A stretch of 64,000 nt of DNA from Bradyrhizobium valentinum (GTDB lineage Bacteria; Pseudomonadota; Alphaproteobacteria; Rhizobiales; Xanthobacteraceae). Under the pieces are notes generated by a model. That model ran no database searches and had not been told where the DNA came from. It saw nothing but the letters and a program-made list of their open reading frames with translations. Positions 35,424-44,413 of the stretch are shown piece after piece. The position numbers were made by a program, and so were the translations under genes. Numbering within the stretch: the first letter of the stretch is position 1; each line of letters starts with the position of its first letter. Location of the stretch: NCBI RefSeq assembly GCF_001440405.1, contig NZ_LLXX01000143.1, positions 97,403 to 161,402 of the forward strand, in the 5' to 3' direction.

Positions 35424-35853
35424 GCTGGCCCCCCACCCGTGTTGCATAATGCCGGAGATGGACAAGCTAAGCCTTGAGCATGTGGAGAGAAGCTATCCAT
35501 CGGCGCGTTCTCGTGGCAGTCGACCTTGCGGCTCATCTAGGCCGGAGCCGGCGGATTGCATCGAATTGCGATACTCCGACGAGGCACATATTGAACGCCC
35601 CCAGGCCGCGAGGGTATCTACAACGGCGCTTTCGGGGCCGGTAGTTAGCTTCTTACGAGCAGCAGTGGGTAAGCCCGTGCAGAGAAACCGGCGTACGGAA
35701 TTCGAATTGCCTCACGCGCGAGGGAGAGAGGGTTCAGCATTTGCATGCGGTGCCACTGACGGGCATTATCCGGCGTTTAGAATGCAACGAGCCGACTCCT
35801 AATCCATGTGATTTCACTGAGCTGCGGCTGGATAATGTCTCATGGGTACAGTA
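35424..35853. other. Gap at the edge of the GC-rich segment
   Basis: About 430 bp between IS3 debris and the epoxide hydrolase gene. A rightward frame of 117 codons has no recognisable content. Base composition rises in GC after this point, so this is a likely border between accessory and core-type DNA. Confidence 0.35.
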
Positions 35854-36996
35854 ATGAAGCCTTACCGCATTTCGATTAGCGACGCCGTGCTTGACGATCT
35901 CAAATCACGGTTGCGCAACACGCGCTGGCCGGAAGCCGAGCTGGTTGACGACTGGAGCCAGGGCGCGCCGCTGAAATGGATCAGGGACATCTGCCGATAC
36001 TGGGCGGAAGAGTACGATTGGCGTGAGCGCGAGGCGCGGCTCAATCGCTTTGCGCAGTTCACCACCGAGATCGACGGGCTCGACATTCATTTCCTGCACG
36101 TCCGTTCGCCGCACCCGGAAGCGATGCCGCTGATCATCACGCATGGCTGGCCGGGCTCGGTGGTCGAGTTTCACAAGGTGATCGAGCCGTTAACCGATCC
36201 GACCGCGCACGGCGGTAACGCCGCCGACGCGTTTCACGTCGTTTGCCCGTCACTGCCCGGCTTCGGCTTTTCGGCCAAGCCGACGAGGACCGGCTGGGGC
36301 ATCGATCGCATTGCGTCGAGCTGGGCGACGTTGATGGATCGTCTTGGGTATCAACGCTACGGCGCGCAGGGCGGCGACTGGGGATCGGCGATCACCACCG
36401 CGATCGGTGCACAGGATTCCGCGCACTGCGCCGGCATTCATATCACGCTGGCGATGTCGATACGGCCCAACGTGGAAGGGCAGCCGACGCCAGAGGAAGC
36501 GCGCGCGCTGAACGACATTCAGTATTACGCCGATTGGGATTCCGGCTATTCCAAGCAGCAATCGACCCGGCCGCAGACACTCGGCTACGCCTTGACAGAT
36601 TCGCCCAGTGGGCAGGCCGCGTGGATTCTGGAAAAATTCTGGGCCTGGACCGATTGCGATGGCCACCCCGAGAACATCCTTGGCCGTGATGAACTGCTCG
36701 ACAACGTCATGCTCTATTGGGTGACGGCGACCGCCGCCTCATCAGCGCGTCTTTATTGGGAAAGTTTTGGGCCGAAGCGCCGCACCGTTCACAAGGTGAT
36801 GGTACCGACCGGTGTCACCGTCTTCCCCAGGGAGATCGTCACGCCGGTTCGAAAGTGGATGGAGGCGAGCTACATGAATATCCAGCACTGGAGCGAAATG
36901 CCGAAGGGCGGCCACTTCGCGGCGTTCGAGCAGCCGGACCTGTTCGTGCGGGAAGTGCGGGATTTTTTCCGGACGTTGCGAAGGGCCTCGGCATAG
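35854..36996 (+). CDS. Epoxide hydrolase, alpha/beta-hydrolase with EHN domain
   Basis: A 380-residue epoxide hydrolase of the juvenile-hormone/microsomal type. An N-terminal EHN domain (about 1-110) precedes the alpha/beta-hydrolase core. ITHGWPGSVVEF (about 95-106) provides the oxyanion loop, D175 in AQGGDWGSAI is the likely nucleophile, and the catalytic His lies in KGGHFAAFEQPDLF near the end. It converts epoxides to diols in the cytoplasm. The second Met (35854) matches the family start MKPYRISISD; the first is 12 bp upstream. It converges on the GAF-repeat gene. Confidence 0.88.
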   Translation: MKPYRISISDAVLDDLKSRLRNTRWPEAELVDDWSQGAPLKWIRDICRYWAEEYDWREREARLNRFAQFTTEIDGLDIHFLHVRSPHPEAMPLIITHGWPGSVVEFHKVIEPLTDPTAHGGNAADAFHVVCPSLPGFGFSAKPTRTGWGIDRIASSWATLMDRLGYQRYGAQGGDWGSAITTAIGAQDSAHCAGIHITLAMSIRPNVEGQPTPEEARALNDIQYYADWDSGYSKQQSTRPQTLGYALTDSPSGQAAWILEKFWAWTDCDGHPENILGRDELLDNVMLYWVTATAASSARLYWESFGPKRRTVHKVMVPTGVTVFPREIVTPVRKWMEASYMNIQHWSEMPKGGHFAAFEQPDLFVREVRDFFRTLRRASA

Positions 36997-37034
36997 CGCC
37001 TTCTGGCACACGCGCAAGGCGGCTGAACGCGCCT

Positions 37035-37976
37035 TCAGAGATACCAGGCGAGCACGGCCTTGAGCAGGGCGTTTTCGATCACTGGCAGCACAACGATCTG
37101 GTTCATGCCGGCTGCGCGCGCCTGCTGCGCTGCGATCGATTCATCAACCTTCAGATGCTCGTTGATGGCGGGCATGCCCGTCGCCCAGGCACCGCCGATA
37201 CTGCCTTCGCCCTTGCGTATCGTCTTTTCGGCATAAAGCGAGGTCAGATCGGCATTCTTGCTGCAATCGCCGCAGTGAAACACCAGTTCCGCTCGCGACG
37301 GGTTGGGCACCCAGATCTCGAACCGTCGGGCGATTGGCGTCGCCTGCGCGGACAGGAAGCTCATGACCCAGGTCTGATCCGGGGGTGTCGTGTAGGGAAT
37401 GCCGACGCCGCAATTGATGCCGATTTCGCTCGCTTCCTCCCAACGCAGGAAACTCTTGGCGTTGTGCAGATCCTTGATGATGAGCGGCATGCCGGCTTTC
37501 CAGGCGCGGCCGGGCAGGCCGAACCCGCGCGGGAACTTGGTGTGCCGAGAGTTGAACTCGAACATGTCGGCGGTGCCATAATAGCCGTCGACCAAGCCCA
37601 TCTCGTGGGACTTCTCCGGATCGTTGTGCCACAGCTCGATAGCGCCAACGTGCTTTTCGTCATCACCGCAGAACAGCACCATCACGGCCATCAGGAATTC
37701 GCCGGCAAAGACAGGCAGCGCCACGCCGCAGGTCAATCCGGCTTCGATCGCCTCGTCCGTGCGCTTGAAGTAGGAGTTTGCAAATTTTGTGAGGATGACG
37801 GGATGGCCGCAGGCCCAGGCCTTGCCGGGCAGCCCTTCGCCATAGGCGAACAGCGCATTTTCGCTGACGGCCTTGAACTCCGAATACTCTTCGCTGCAAA
37901 GACAGCCGCCGAATTCCAGGCGGGTGCGGGTTCGGTCGGGCACCCACAATTCAACCACTCGAATGAATGTGTTCAT
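37035..37976 (-). CDS. Protein with three GAF-like repeats
   Basis: A 313-residue protein without signal or membrane segment. One module occurs three times: YGEGLPGKAWACGHPVI near residue 45, RGFGLPGRAWKAGMPLI near 150 and KGEGSIGGAWATGMPAI near 255, each followed by a helix and a strand such as GLTCGVALPVF. This is the pattern of GAF-type sensory domains. It carries no output domain, so it may act as a small-molecule sensor or a partner of another regulator. It sits between the epoxide hydrolase and the HCCA-isomerase-like gene. Function not established. Confidence 0.7.
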   Translation of the reverse strand: MNTFIRVVELWVPDRTRTRLEFGGCLCSEEYSEFKAVSENALFAYGEGLPGKAWACGHPVILTKFANSYFKRTDEAIEAGLTCGVALPVFAGEFLMAVMVLFCGDDEKHVGAIELWHNDPEKSHEMGLVDGYYGTADMFEFNSRHTKFPRGFGLPGRAWKAGMPLIIKDLHNAKSFLRWEEASEIGINCGVGIPYTTPPDQTWVMSFLSAQATPIARRFEIWVPNPSRAELVFHCGDCSKNADLTSLYAEKTIRKGEGSIGGAWATGMPAINEHLKVDESIAAQQARAAGMNQIVVLPVIENALLKAVLAWYL

Positions 37977-38221
37977 CGGGACGCACCTGTCGCTACGCCT
38001 GACATCAGCATCGGCGATTTAGCGACGTGATGTGCGAACAAATTACAGGCAGGCGCCGCCCAAAGATCGTGCGGAGTCTCGGTCTCGCGGCGTGATCACC
38101 GCGGGCACTGGGGCTTCCTGTGCACCGATGTTTTGGCGCAATGCTCGTTCACGGCCTCCTTCACCGCCCATTCGTCGGCGAGGTCTTCCAAGAGATCGCA
38201 GATAAAGACGACTGCGAGCGG

Positions 38222-38878
38222 CTAGCTTGAACCGCGAGGCCCGTGACGTCGCACCCGGTGGCGGCTGCCCAGCGCCATCGCGATCGATTCCGGGTTTCTG
38301 ATGCGCTCGATCAACATGTCGATGCGATCGCCGCCCCAGAACAATTCGCCGTTGAAGATCATGGACGGCACGCCGAACACGCCGAGTGCTTCTGCCTCAT
38401 TGATGATGCGGTCATGTTCTGCCCGCGCCGGGCCGTGGACGTAAGCCTCGAATTCTTCTGCTGAGCCGCCGATCGAGGCGATCACGCCCGAAATATCCGA
38501 CAGCTCGTCGATTTCGAGATCATGACTCCAGAAGCGCCGGAATACCGTGTCGTGATAGGGGCGAAACAGGCCGTGGCGCTGCGCGAACAGCATGCCGGCG
38601 CTGGAATAGAAAGCGTCGTAGATGCGCCGCGGACCTTTCATGGTGAGGCCTTGCGCGTTGGCATAGCGGCGCGCGTCCATATAGGCGTAGCGCACCTTGC
38701 GCCAGAAATGCGGCGTGCGCTCCTCCACCGTTCCCATGAATTCAGGAATGCGCAACGTGTAGGGCAGCCATTCCAGTTCGACGCCACAAGTTTGCTCGAG
38801 CTCAAACAGCCGCTTGTTGGCGACGAAGGCGTAAGGGCTCTTGTAATCGGTGTAGATTCGTACGCGCGGCTTTTCCAT
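38222..38878 (-). CDS. DsbA-fold oxidoreductase / HCCA-isomerase-like protein
   Basis: A 218-residue protein of the DsbA/FrnE and 2-hydroxychromene-2-carboxylate isomerase group. It starts MEKPRVRIYTDYKSPYAFVA; the SPYAF replaces the CxxC of true thiol oxidoreductases, as in HCCA isomerases and kappa-class glutathione transferases. The C-terminus has the cis-Pro loop GVFGVPSMIFNGELFWGGDR. Such enzymes act on aromatic or unsaturated catabolic intermediates with glutathione. The ATG at 38878 is chosen because GGGA lies about 8 bp upstream and relatives start here; the frame runs 37 codons further. Confidence 0.82.
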   Translation of the reverse strand: MEKPRVRIYTDYKSPYAFVANKRLFELEQTCGVELEWLPYTLRIPEFMGTVEERTPHFWRKVRYAYMDARRYANAQGLTMKGPRRIYDAFYSSAGMLFAQRHGLFRPYHDTVFRRFWSHDLEIDELSDISGVIASIGGSAEEFEAYVHGPARAEHDRIINEAEALGVFGVPSMIFNGELFWGGDRIDMLIERIRNPESIAMALGSRHRVRRHGPRGSS

Positions 38879-39406
38879 GGCGTGTCCCTTGCTCGATCGG
38901 ATCAGTATCTGCGATCCGAATAGAGCATGGAACCATGCGGCACGGTTTTGATATTGCAAAAACGAATGGGCCCCGGTGCATGAAAGCATCGCGGGGCCCT
39001 ACATCTTCGTTATAGGCGAAGGATTTCTGGTAGACACCAGTAGGTCTCAGGATCCGGCAGCGCGTGGCCTTGGCGCTCCAGTCCCGCGGATATGTTCGGA
39101 TTGTTGAAGGCGCGATGAGGCTGGCAGCTGCTTATGACCTCGAACGCACCCGGACCTTGCGCTGAGCAAGGTCACCGGTCTGATCCGGTGGCGTCATGCT
39201 CCTCTCCAAGAGTTGGCCCAACGGACTTGTGTCCGCTCCCGCTGCGTGTCGTCTCGATCATCTAACCGGGGCGCCAATGCCTGCTAAAGTGAGGAGCCAC
39301 CCGCTCCGTGACTTCAACAGGTGCAGCATCGAAATGCTGCGGCAGATGCCGGTCGGTGTCAAGCCATCCCAAAGTCAACTCGCGCGACCGGTTCCCGGGA
39401 ACTGGT
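38879..39406. other. Intergenic region with two adjacent hairpins
   Basis: About 530 bp between two leftward genes. ACCTTGC (39154-39160) pairs with GCAAGGT (39166-39172), and directly after it CACCGG (39173-39178) pairs with CCGGTG (39185-39190). They may be a terminator or processing structure for the monooxygenase transcript, but there is no T run. No gene supported. Confidence 0.4.
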
Positions 39407-41317
39407 TCAAGCCTTTGTCTGGCGGTAGTTCCGTAGGTCGGGGTCGTGGGTCATTGCCCAGTAATCCACAAACCGCCAAGGCATCGCCGAAAACACCCGG
39501 CCCTGGCTGTTGCGGTAATAGGTGGTCATGCCCGGATGAGTCCAGATCAACTGCTCATGCTCGGCATCCACTTGTCTGACGTACTGATCGTGCGCCTCGG
39601 GGCGAACATCGATCGCGGCGATGTCGTGCTCGATCATCTCGACGAGACAGGCCGAGATATAGCGGCTCTGGCATTCCGACTGGAAGATCACGCTCCCGCC
39701 ATGCGCGGGACCTGAATTTGGGCCGAGCATCACGAAGAGATTCGGAAAGTCCGGCACGGTGAGGCCAAGATAGGCGGTCGGGTTGTCGTTGGCCCAGGCC
39801 GTCTTCAGATTCTTTTCGTCACGTCCCGTGATGTTGAGGCGAGCGGCCATTTCCGTGACCTTGAAGCCGGTCGAGATAACGACGATGTCGGCAGGCCGCA
39901 GCTTGCCGTCGGCGGCGACGATGCCGTCGCGTGCGAAATGGTCGATCTTGTCGGTGACCAGTTCGACATTCGGCCTGGTCAGCGTCTTGAACCAGTTGTT
40001 ATCGAGCAGGATGCGCTTGCCATAGGGCGGATAGGTCGGCACGCATTTCTCGATCAGGTCCGGGCGGTCCTTCAATTCGGACAGGATGAAATCCGTCAGT
40101 TCCTCACGATGCCGGTCATTGCCCTTGTTGACGGCGCGCTCGGGGTGCGGCCAGTCGGGATCCTTGCGCAGAAACGGCAACAGGCCGTCGCCGTAGCGCC
40201 AGAACATGTTGAAGCGATACCACTGCACATAGAACGGCAGGTGCGCGAGGAGCCACTGCGCTCCCTCGGTGATGGGATCAGAATAGCCTGCAACCGGACG
40301 CGCCCATTGCGCGGTCCGCTGATAGACGGTGACCGAGGCGACACGGCCCGCGATCGAGGGCACCAGTTGCATGGCGGTTGCGCCGGTGCCGATGACGGCA
40401 ACATGCTTGCCGTCGATCTTGACGTCGTCGGACCACAAAGCGGAATGCAGCGTCAAGCCTTTGAAACTTTCCTCGCCCTTGAAGTGCGCCGGATGCGGGT
40501 CGTTAAGCTGGCCGATCGCGCTGACCAGTATGGTCGATTCGAATATCTCGTCGCCGTTGGCGGTCTTCAACGTTGAAATCCAGCGCCGCTTGCTCTCGTC
40601 CCAGCGCGACGATGTCAGTTCCGTGTTGAGGCGGAGATGTTTTCGAATGTCGTGTTCGAGTGCGACTTTCTTGAGATAGTCGAGCAATTCCTGGCGCTGG
40701 GCGAAATAGCGCGTCCACGGATTACGCCGGCCGAACGAGAACGAGTACGAATGGTTCGGTGTATCGACGCCGCAGCCGGGATAGCGATTGACATACCAGG
40801 TGCCGCCGAGCTCGTCGTTCTTCTCGACGATGGTGTAGGGAATGCCGAGCCGGCCAAGCGCGACGCCCAGTGCGATGGCGCAGACGCCCGCGCCGACGAT
40901 CAATACATGCTGCTGCGCCAGCTTCTCGTTCGACGGCGGTCTGGTCCAGCGCGCCTCCCGGGGAATAAAGCCCATTTCCTCGCGCATCAGCGGCGCATAC
41001 TCCGGCGCAACGTGCTCGCCGAGCGTGGCGCGCATCATCTTCAGCATCAGGTTGTTGCCGGGGTCTGATATGACGGGCTTCGGTTCACCCTTCGCGAACA
41101 GCTTCAGCACCGCAGTGCGGATTTCTGCCTGGATCTCCGGAGCGACGCCAGCGTGCGGATCCGGGATCAGACGGACGTCGCGCTTCGGCCTGTAGGGCGG
41201 CTCCAGCCAGCGCTCATCGCCGGTCATGTGGACCAGTACCATCAGCAGCACGCGGATATCGCCCTCGGCAATCGCCGACGACAGATCGAGTTTCTTGCGA
41301 GGTAGCTCGATATTCAT
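39407..41317 (-). CDS. Flavin-dependent monooxygenase, Baeyer-Villiger type
   Basis: A 636-residue flavoprotein monooxygenase. The FAD loop is VGAGVCAIALG (about 141-151), followed by GGTWYVNRYPGCGVDTPNHS. The BVMO-type fingerprint appears as FKGLTLHSALW, and the NADPH loop as VIGTGATAMQ. An N-terminal extension of about 130 residues is common in one BVMO subgroup. Such enzymes insert oxygen into ketones to give esters or oxidise heteroatoms. It belongs to the leftward operon with SDR, TetR and acyl-CoA synthetase genes, with GAGGAC 7 bp before the ATG at 41317. Substrate unknown. Confidence 0.88.
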   Translation of the reverse strand: MNIELPRKKLDLSSAIAEGDIRVLLMVLVHMTGDERWLEPPYRPKRDVRLIPDPHAGVAPEIQAEIRTAVLKLFAKGEPKPVISDPGNNLMLKMMRATLGEHVAPEYAPLMREEMGFIPREARWTRPPSNEKLAQQHVLIVGAGVCAIALGVALGRLGIPYTIVEKNDELGGTWYVNRYPGCGVDTPNHSYSFSFGRRNPWTRYFAQRQELLDYLKKVALEHDIRKHLRLNTELTSSRWDESKRRWISTLKTANGDEIFESTILVSAIGQLNDPHPAHFKGEESFKGLTLHSALWSDDVKIDGKHVAVIGTGATAMQLVPSIAGRVASVTVYQRTAQWARPVAGYSDPITEGAQWLLAHLPFYVQWYRFNMFWRYGDGLLPFLRKDPDWPHPERAVNKGNDRHREELTDFILSELKDRPDLIEKCVPTYPPYGKRILLDNNWFKTLTRPNVELVTDKIDHFARDGIVAADGKLRPADIVVISTGFKVTEMAARLNITGRDEKNLKTAWANDNPTAYLGLTVPDFPNLFVMLGPNSGPAHGGSVIFQSECQSRYISACLVEMIEHDIAAIDVRPEAHDQYVRQVDAEHEQLIWTHPGMTTYYRNSQGRVFSAMPWRFVDYWAMTHDPDLRNYRQTKA

Positions 41318-41331
41318 GCTGGTGTCCTCGT

Positions 41332-42105
41332 TTACGCGCCTGGTGCGTCCGGCAAGCCGCCATAGGCGGCCCAGGTGGTGCCGGCGATATAGCCGGCATC
41401 GACGGGCAGGTTGATTCCGGTGACGCCGCTGCTCATCGGCGACAGCAGCCATGCGATTGCCTGTGCGACTTCGATTGGCTCGACCAGCCGGTTCATCGCG
41501 GTCGGGCTTTCCAGCCATTTCCTGTTCAGCGCGCCCGAAGCGATGCCGGCTTCCAGCGCCACGGTACGCGTGAAACCGGGCGAGACCGCGTTGACGCGAA
41601 CGCCGCTGCGGCCCCATTCGGCGGCTAGCGTCTGCGTGATCTGAATGACGCCGGCCTTTGCCGCCGTATAGGCATGGATCGGGCCCGACGTCATGCCGGC
41701 AACGGAGGCGACGTTGACGATCGCGCCGTGACGGCGCTCGGCCATCTTCACGCCGGCGCTGCGGGCGACCAGAAACGTGCCGCGCAGGTCGATATTGACC
41801 TCACGGTCCCATTGATCCATCCGCACGCGCTCGATTCGGTGCATCTTGCCGAAGACGCCGGCGGCGTTGACGAGGCCAGTGATTGGGCCGTGCGCGGTCT
41901 CGATATCGGCGATGCCGCTGACGACGGCGCTTTCGTTCGCGACGTCGAATGGGGCCGGCCAGAGGATGACTTGCGTCCCCGCCAGCGGCTCCGGCGCGAT
42001 GTCAGTGACAACAACGCGCCGGCCTTGTTCGGCCAAGAGCGTGGCGGTTGCGGCGCCAATGCCGCGGCTGCCACCGGTGACGAGGACGATACCCTCAGCG
42101 GTCAT
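41332..42105 (-). CDS. Short-chain dehydrogenase/reductase
   Basis: A 257-residue classical SDR. The NAD(P) loop is VTGGSRGIGAATA, then NAAGVFG, with catalytic Ser in NVASVAGMTSG, and Tyr/Lys in AYTAAKAGV. VSPGFTRT marks the usual region after the active site. It probably oxidises an alcohol to the ketone used by the monooxygenase 14 bp downstream, an attractive but unproven pairing. The ATG at 42105 lies within the end of the TetR gene (11 bp overlap) with GAAGG upstream; another ATG at 42120 is possible. Confidence 0.87.
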   Translation of the reverse strand: MTAEGIVLVTGGSRGIGAATATLLAEQGRRVVVTDIAPEPLAGTQVILWPAPFDVANESAVVSGIADIETAHGPITGLVNAAGVFGKMHRIERVRMDQWDREVNIDLRGTFLVARSAGVKMAERRHGAIVNVASVAGMTSGPIHAYTAAKAGVIQITQTLAAEWGRSGVRVNAVSPGFTRTVALEAGIASGALNRKWLESPTAMNRLVEPIEVAQAIAWLLSPMSSGVTGINLPVDAGYIAGTTWAAYGGLPDAPGA

Positions 42106-42751
42106 TGCTATTGCCTTCATCCGGTGTGAACAGGCCGCGTGTGACCAGCTTTCGATAGGCGGAAATGACGTGCTCGGGCGCCGCCGTGACATTGCCGCCA
42201 ACGTAGGAATAGCGACGGCTCAGATAACCGCGCGCGCCCATCAGCATGTGAACGATGGCTTCGAACTCCTGGTCGCTATAATCGACGATCGCGCCGGCTT
42301 GACGCGCGCGCCGGAGGATACGGACGTAAGCGGTCGCGATATTATCAAGATGCTTCTGATAGCCGGCCGGCGCGAAATGTTCGGCCTCGTTGAGGATGCG
42401 CAAAAATTCCGGCACCTCGCGGATGAAGTCGAAGAAGGCGCTGAACCGTTCGATCTCCTGCCTGGCTGCCTGCGCGTTCCCGGTGCGCTCGCGGATGAAA
42501 TGAACCATGTCGATGCCGATCTTCGGCAGCAACTGGTCGAGCAGTTCCTGGCGGTTTTCGAAATGATTATAGAATGTTCCCTGGGCGACGCCGGCTTGCT
42601 CGGTGATGCGGGCGACGGAAGCCTCGGCGTAACCATACTTGCCGACGACCTTGGTGGCGGCGTCGAATATCTTGCGCTTGGTCCAGGCGTTGCGCTCGAC
42701 GCGGTTGAGTTTTGTCCCTTTGCCCGATGCGGTTTGCGGAGATTGCGTCAT
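42095..42751 (-). CDS. TetR-family transcriptional regulator
   Basis: A 218-residue TetR regulator. The N-terminal helix-turn-helix is clear: KRKIFDAATKVVGKYGYAEA, SVARITEQAGVAQGTFYNHF (about residues 25-64). The C-terminal ligand domain is all helical and varied, as usual. The start ATG at 42751 overlaps the stop of the acyl-CoA synthetase gene (ATGA), so it is translated from the same transcript. A perfect 7-bp inverted repeat at 44287-44309 between this operon and the divergent transporter operon is the best candidate operator. The inducer is probably the substrate or its CoA ester. Confidence 0.88.
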   Translation of the reverse strand: MTQSPQTASGKGTKLNRVERNAWTKRKIFDAATKVVGKYGYAEASVARITEQAGVAQGTFYNHFENRQELLDQLLPKIGIDMVHFIRERTGNAQAARQEIERFSAFFDFIREVPEFLRILNEAEHFAPAGYQKHLDNIATAYVRILRRARQAGAIVDYSDQEFEAIVHMLMGARGYLSRRYSYVGGNVTAAPEHVISAYRKLVTRGLFTPDEGNSNDR

Positions 42752-44244
42752 GCGTGGGATTCCAGCTCGGCGCGCAGCACGCGCTTTAGGACTTTTCCGG
42801 AAGGGTTGCGCGGCAGGCTGTCGCGGATGATGAGTTGCTTCGGCACCTTGAAGCTGGCGAGGTGCGCGCGGCAGTGCTCGGCAACAGCGGACAATTCCAG
42901 CGTGGCGCCGTCCCCCAGCACCACGACAGCGACCGGCTTTTCGCCCCAGCACTCGTCGGGCATGCCTATGACGGCAACCTCGCGCACCTGCGGCAGTTCG
43001 TAGATGACGCGTTCCACCTCGGAGGAGGCGATGTTCTCGCCGCCGGAAATGATCATGTCCTTCTTGCGGTCGGTCAGGTAGAGAAAGCCGTCTTCATCGA
43101 GATAGCCGACGTCGCCAGTGCGAAACCAGTCGCCGAAGAATGCGGCGGCGGTCGTTTCGGGATCCTTCCAGTAGCCTTGCGAGACCTTTGGCCCGCGCAT
43201 GCAGATCTCGCCGTTCTCGCCGGGTGGCAGTCGACGGCCTGCATCGTCGCGGATTTCGATCTCGACATGGGCGATGGCGCGGCCGGTAGAACCGATCTTT
43301 TCGATCTCGCGGCCGGCTTCCATGAAGGTGTCGCCACCGCAGGTCTCGGTCAGCCCATAGGCGTCGATGTAGCGGGCGTTCTTGAAATAATCGGAGAAGG
43401 CGCGAATGCGCACTTCAGGGGTTTTCTCACCGCCGCCGATCGCCCAGCGCAGGCTGGAGACATCATAGCGGTCGCGGGTGGGGCAGGTGAGGATCGCGGT
43501 CGTCATGACGGGCGCGAACCATGCGGCGTTGAGCTTCTCCGCCTCGATGGCGGCGAGCGCCTGCTCGGGCTCGAAATCGCGGTGGATGGAAAGCAGGCCG
43601 CCATGCCAGAGCGCGGCAATCCCCGGCAGGTCGAGCGCGCCGACATGGTAGAGCGGTCCGACCACCAGCAAGCGCGTTTCCGCGTTCAATCCCAGTGCCA
43701 GGGTCTGATCGGCCGACTTCCAGTACAGGTTCTCATAAGTGAGCATCACGCCCTTGGGGCGGTCGGTCGTGCCTGATGTGTACATCAGCCGCATCAAGTC
43801 GCGCGGTTGCCTGACATGCATCGGGGCAGGTGCGATATCGGGCGCGAGAAGGGAGACACTGGATTGCGCTGATGCGTTGAGGAGGACCACCGGCGCGCCG
43901 CCAGCGGCGATACCGGCGAGTTCTTCGTCCGCAATCAGGATGCGTGCGCCGGAATTGCCGACGATGTAGCCGACTTCGTCAGCGGACAGGCGATAGTTGA
44001 TTGGTAGAAACACCGCGCCGATGTGGCTCGCCGCAAACACCAGTTCGAGGAAAGCCGTGCTGTTCTTCATCAGCACCGCGACGACGTCGCCGGGACCGAT
44101 CCCGCGCGAGATGAGCCATCCGCCGACCCGGCGGATACGGAGGTCGAACTCGGCGTAAGAGATATCCTCGCCGCGGTATTTCAGCGCACAGCGATCCGGC
44201 GTTCGCCTGGCGTGAAACGCGATGAAGCTCGAAAGATTGATCAT
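42748..44244 (-). CDS. Acyl-CoA synthetase, ANL superfamily
   Basis: A 498-residue AMP-forming acyl-CoA ligase. Core motifs in order: YTSGTTDRPKGVML (P-loop, about 155-168), YGLTETCGG (about 300), GDWFRTGDVGYLDEDGF (about 385) and LPRNPSGKVLKR with the catalytic Lys near the C-terminus. It activates a carboxylic acid to its CoA thioester using ATP, presumably the acid taken up by the adjacent importer. It is the first gene of the leftward operon. The start at 44244 (MINLSSFIAFHARRTPDRCA) fits the family start and leaves 170 bp to the divergent livK-like gene. Confidence 0.9.
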   Translation of the reverse strand: MINLSSFIAFHARRTPDRCALKYRGEDISYAEFDLRIRRVGGWLISRGIGPGDVVAVLMKNSTAFLELVFAASHIGAVFLPINYRLSADEVGYIVGNSGARILIADEELAGIAAGGAPVVLLNASAQSSVSLLAPDIAPAPMHVRQPRDLMRLMYTSGTTDRPKGVMLTYENLYWKSADQTLALGLNAETRLLVVGPLYHVGALDLPGIAALWHGGLLSIHRDFEPEQALAAIEAEKLNAAWFAPVMTTAILTCPTRDRYDVSSLRWAIGGGEKTPEVRIRAFSDYFKNARYIDAYGLTETCGGDTFMEAGREIEKIGSTGRAIAHVEIEIRDDAGRRLPPGENGEICMRGPKVSQGYWKDPETTAAAFFGDWFRTGDVGYLDEDGFLYLTDRKKDMIISGGENIASSEVERVIYELPQVREVAVIGMPDECWGEKPVAVVVLGDGATLELSAVAEHCRAHLASFKVPKQLIIRDSLPRNPSGKVLKRVLRAELESHA

Positions 44245-44286
44245 TTCCCGTTCAAAAGGACGAATTCCTCCGCCCTTTCCCGTTTT

Positions 44287-44309
44287 ATGAATTCTGACTC
44301 GTAATTCAT
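44287..44309. promoter_or_regulatory. Candidate TetR operator between divergent operons
   Basis: ATGAATT (44287-44293) and AATTCAT (44303-44309) form a perfect 7-bp inverted repeat around a 9-bp centre. Size and symmetry fit a TetR-family dimer. It lies 43 bp upstream of the leftward ATG and just before a TTGACG (44317-44322) that may be the -35 box of the rightward operon. Confidence 0.6.
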
Positions 44310-44413
44310 CTTTCGCTTGACGTCACCCCCTTTGCTCTGAAATTCTTGGGCCATACGGAGACGACACGATCTCCGGCTGGGATTTGGGAACGCCAACCCG
44401 TAGGGAGGAAGCA

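Noticed and set aside
36717..38030. 437-codon rightward frame across the epoxide hydrolase end and the GAF-repeat gene
   Set aside because: It overlaps two genes with strong family features and has a low-complexity translation.
38080..38224. Short leftward frame ending EHCAKTSVHRKPQCPR
   Set aside because: It looks slightly protein-like, but I found no start codon with a ribosome site and it overlaps the end of the DsbA-like gene.
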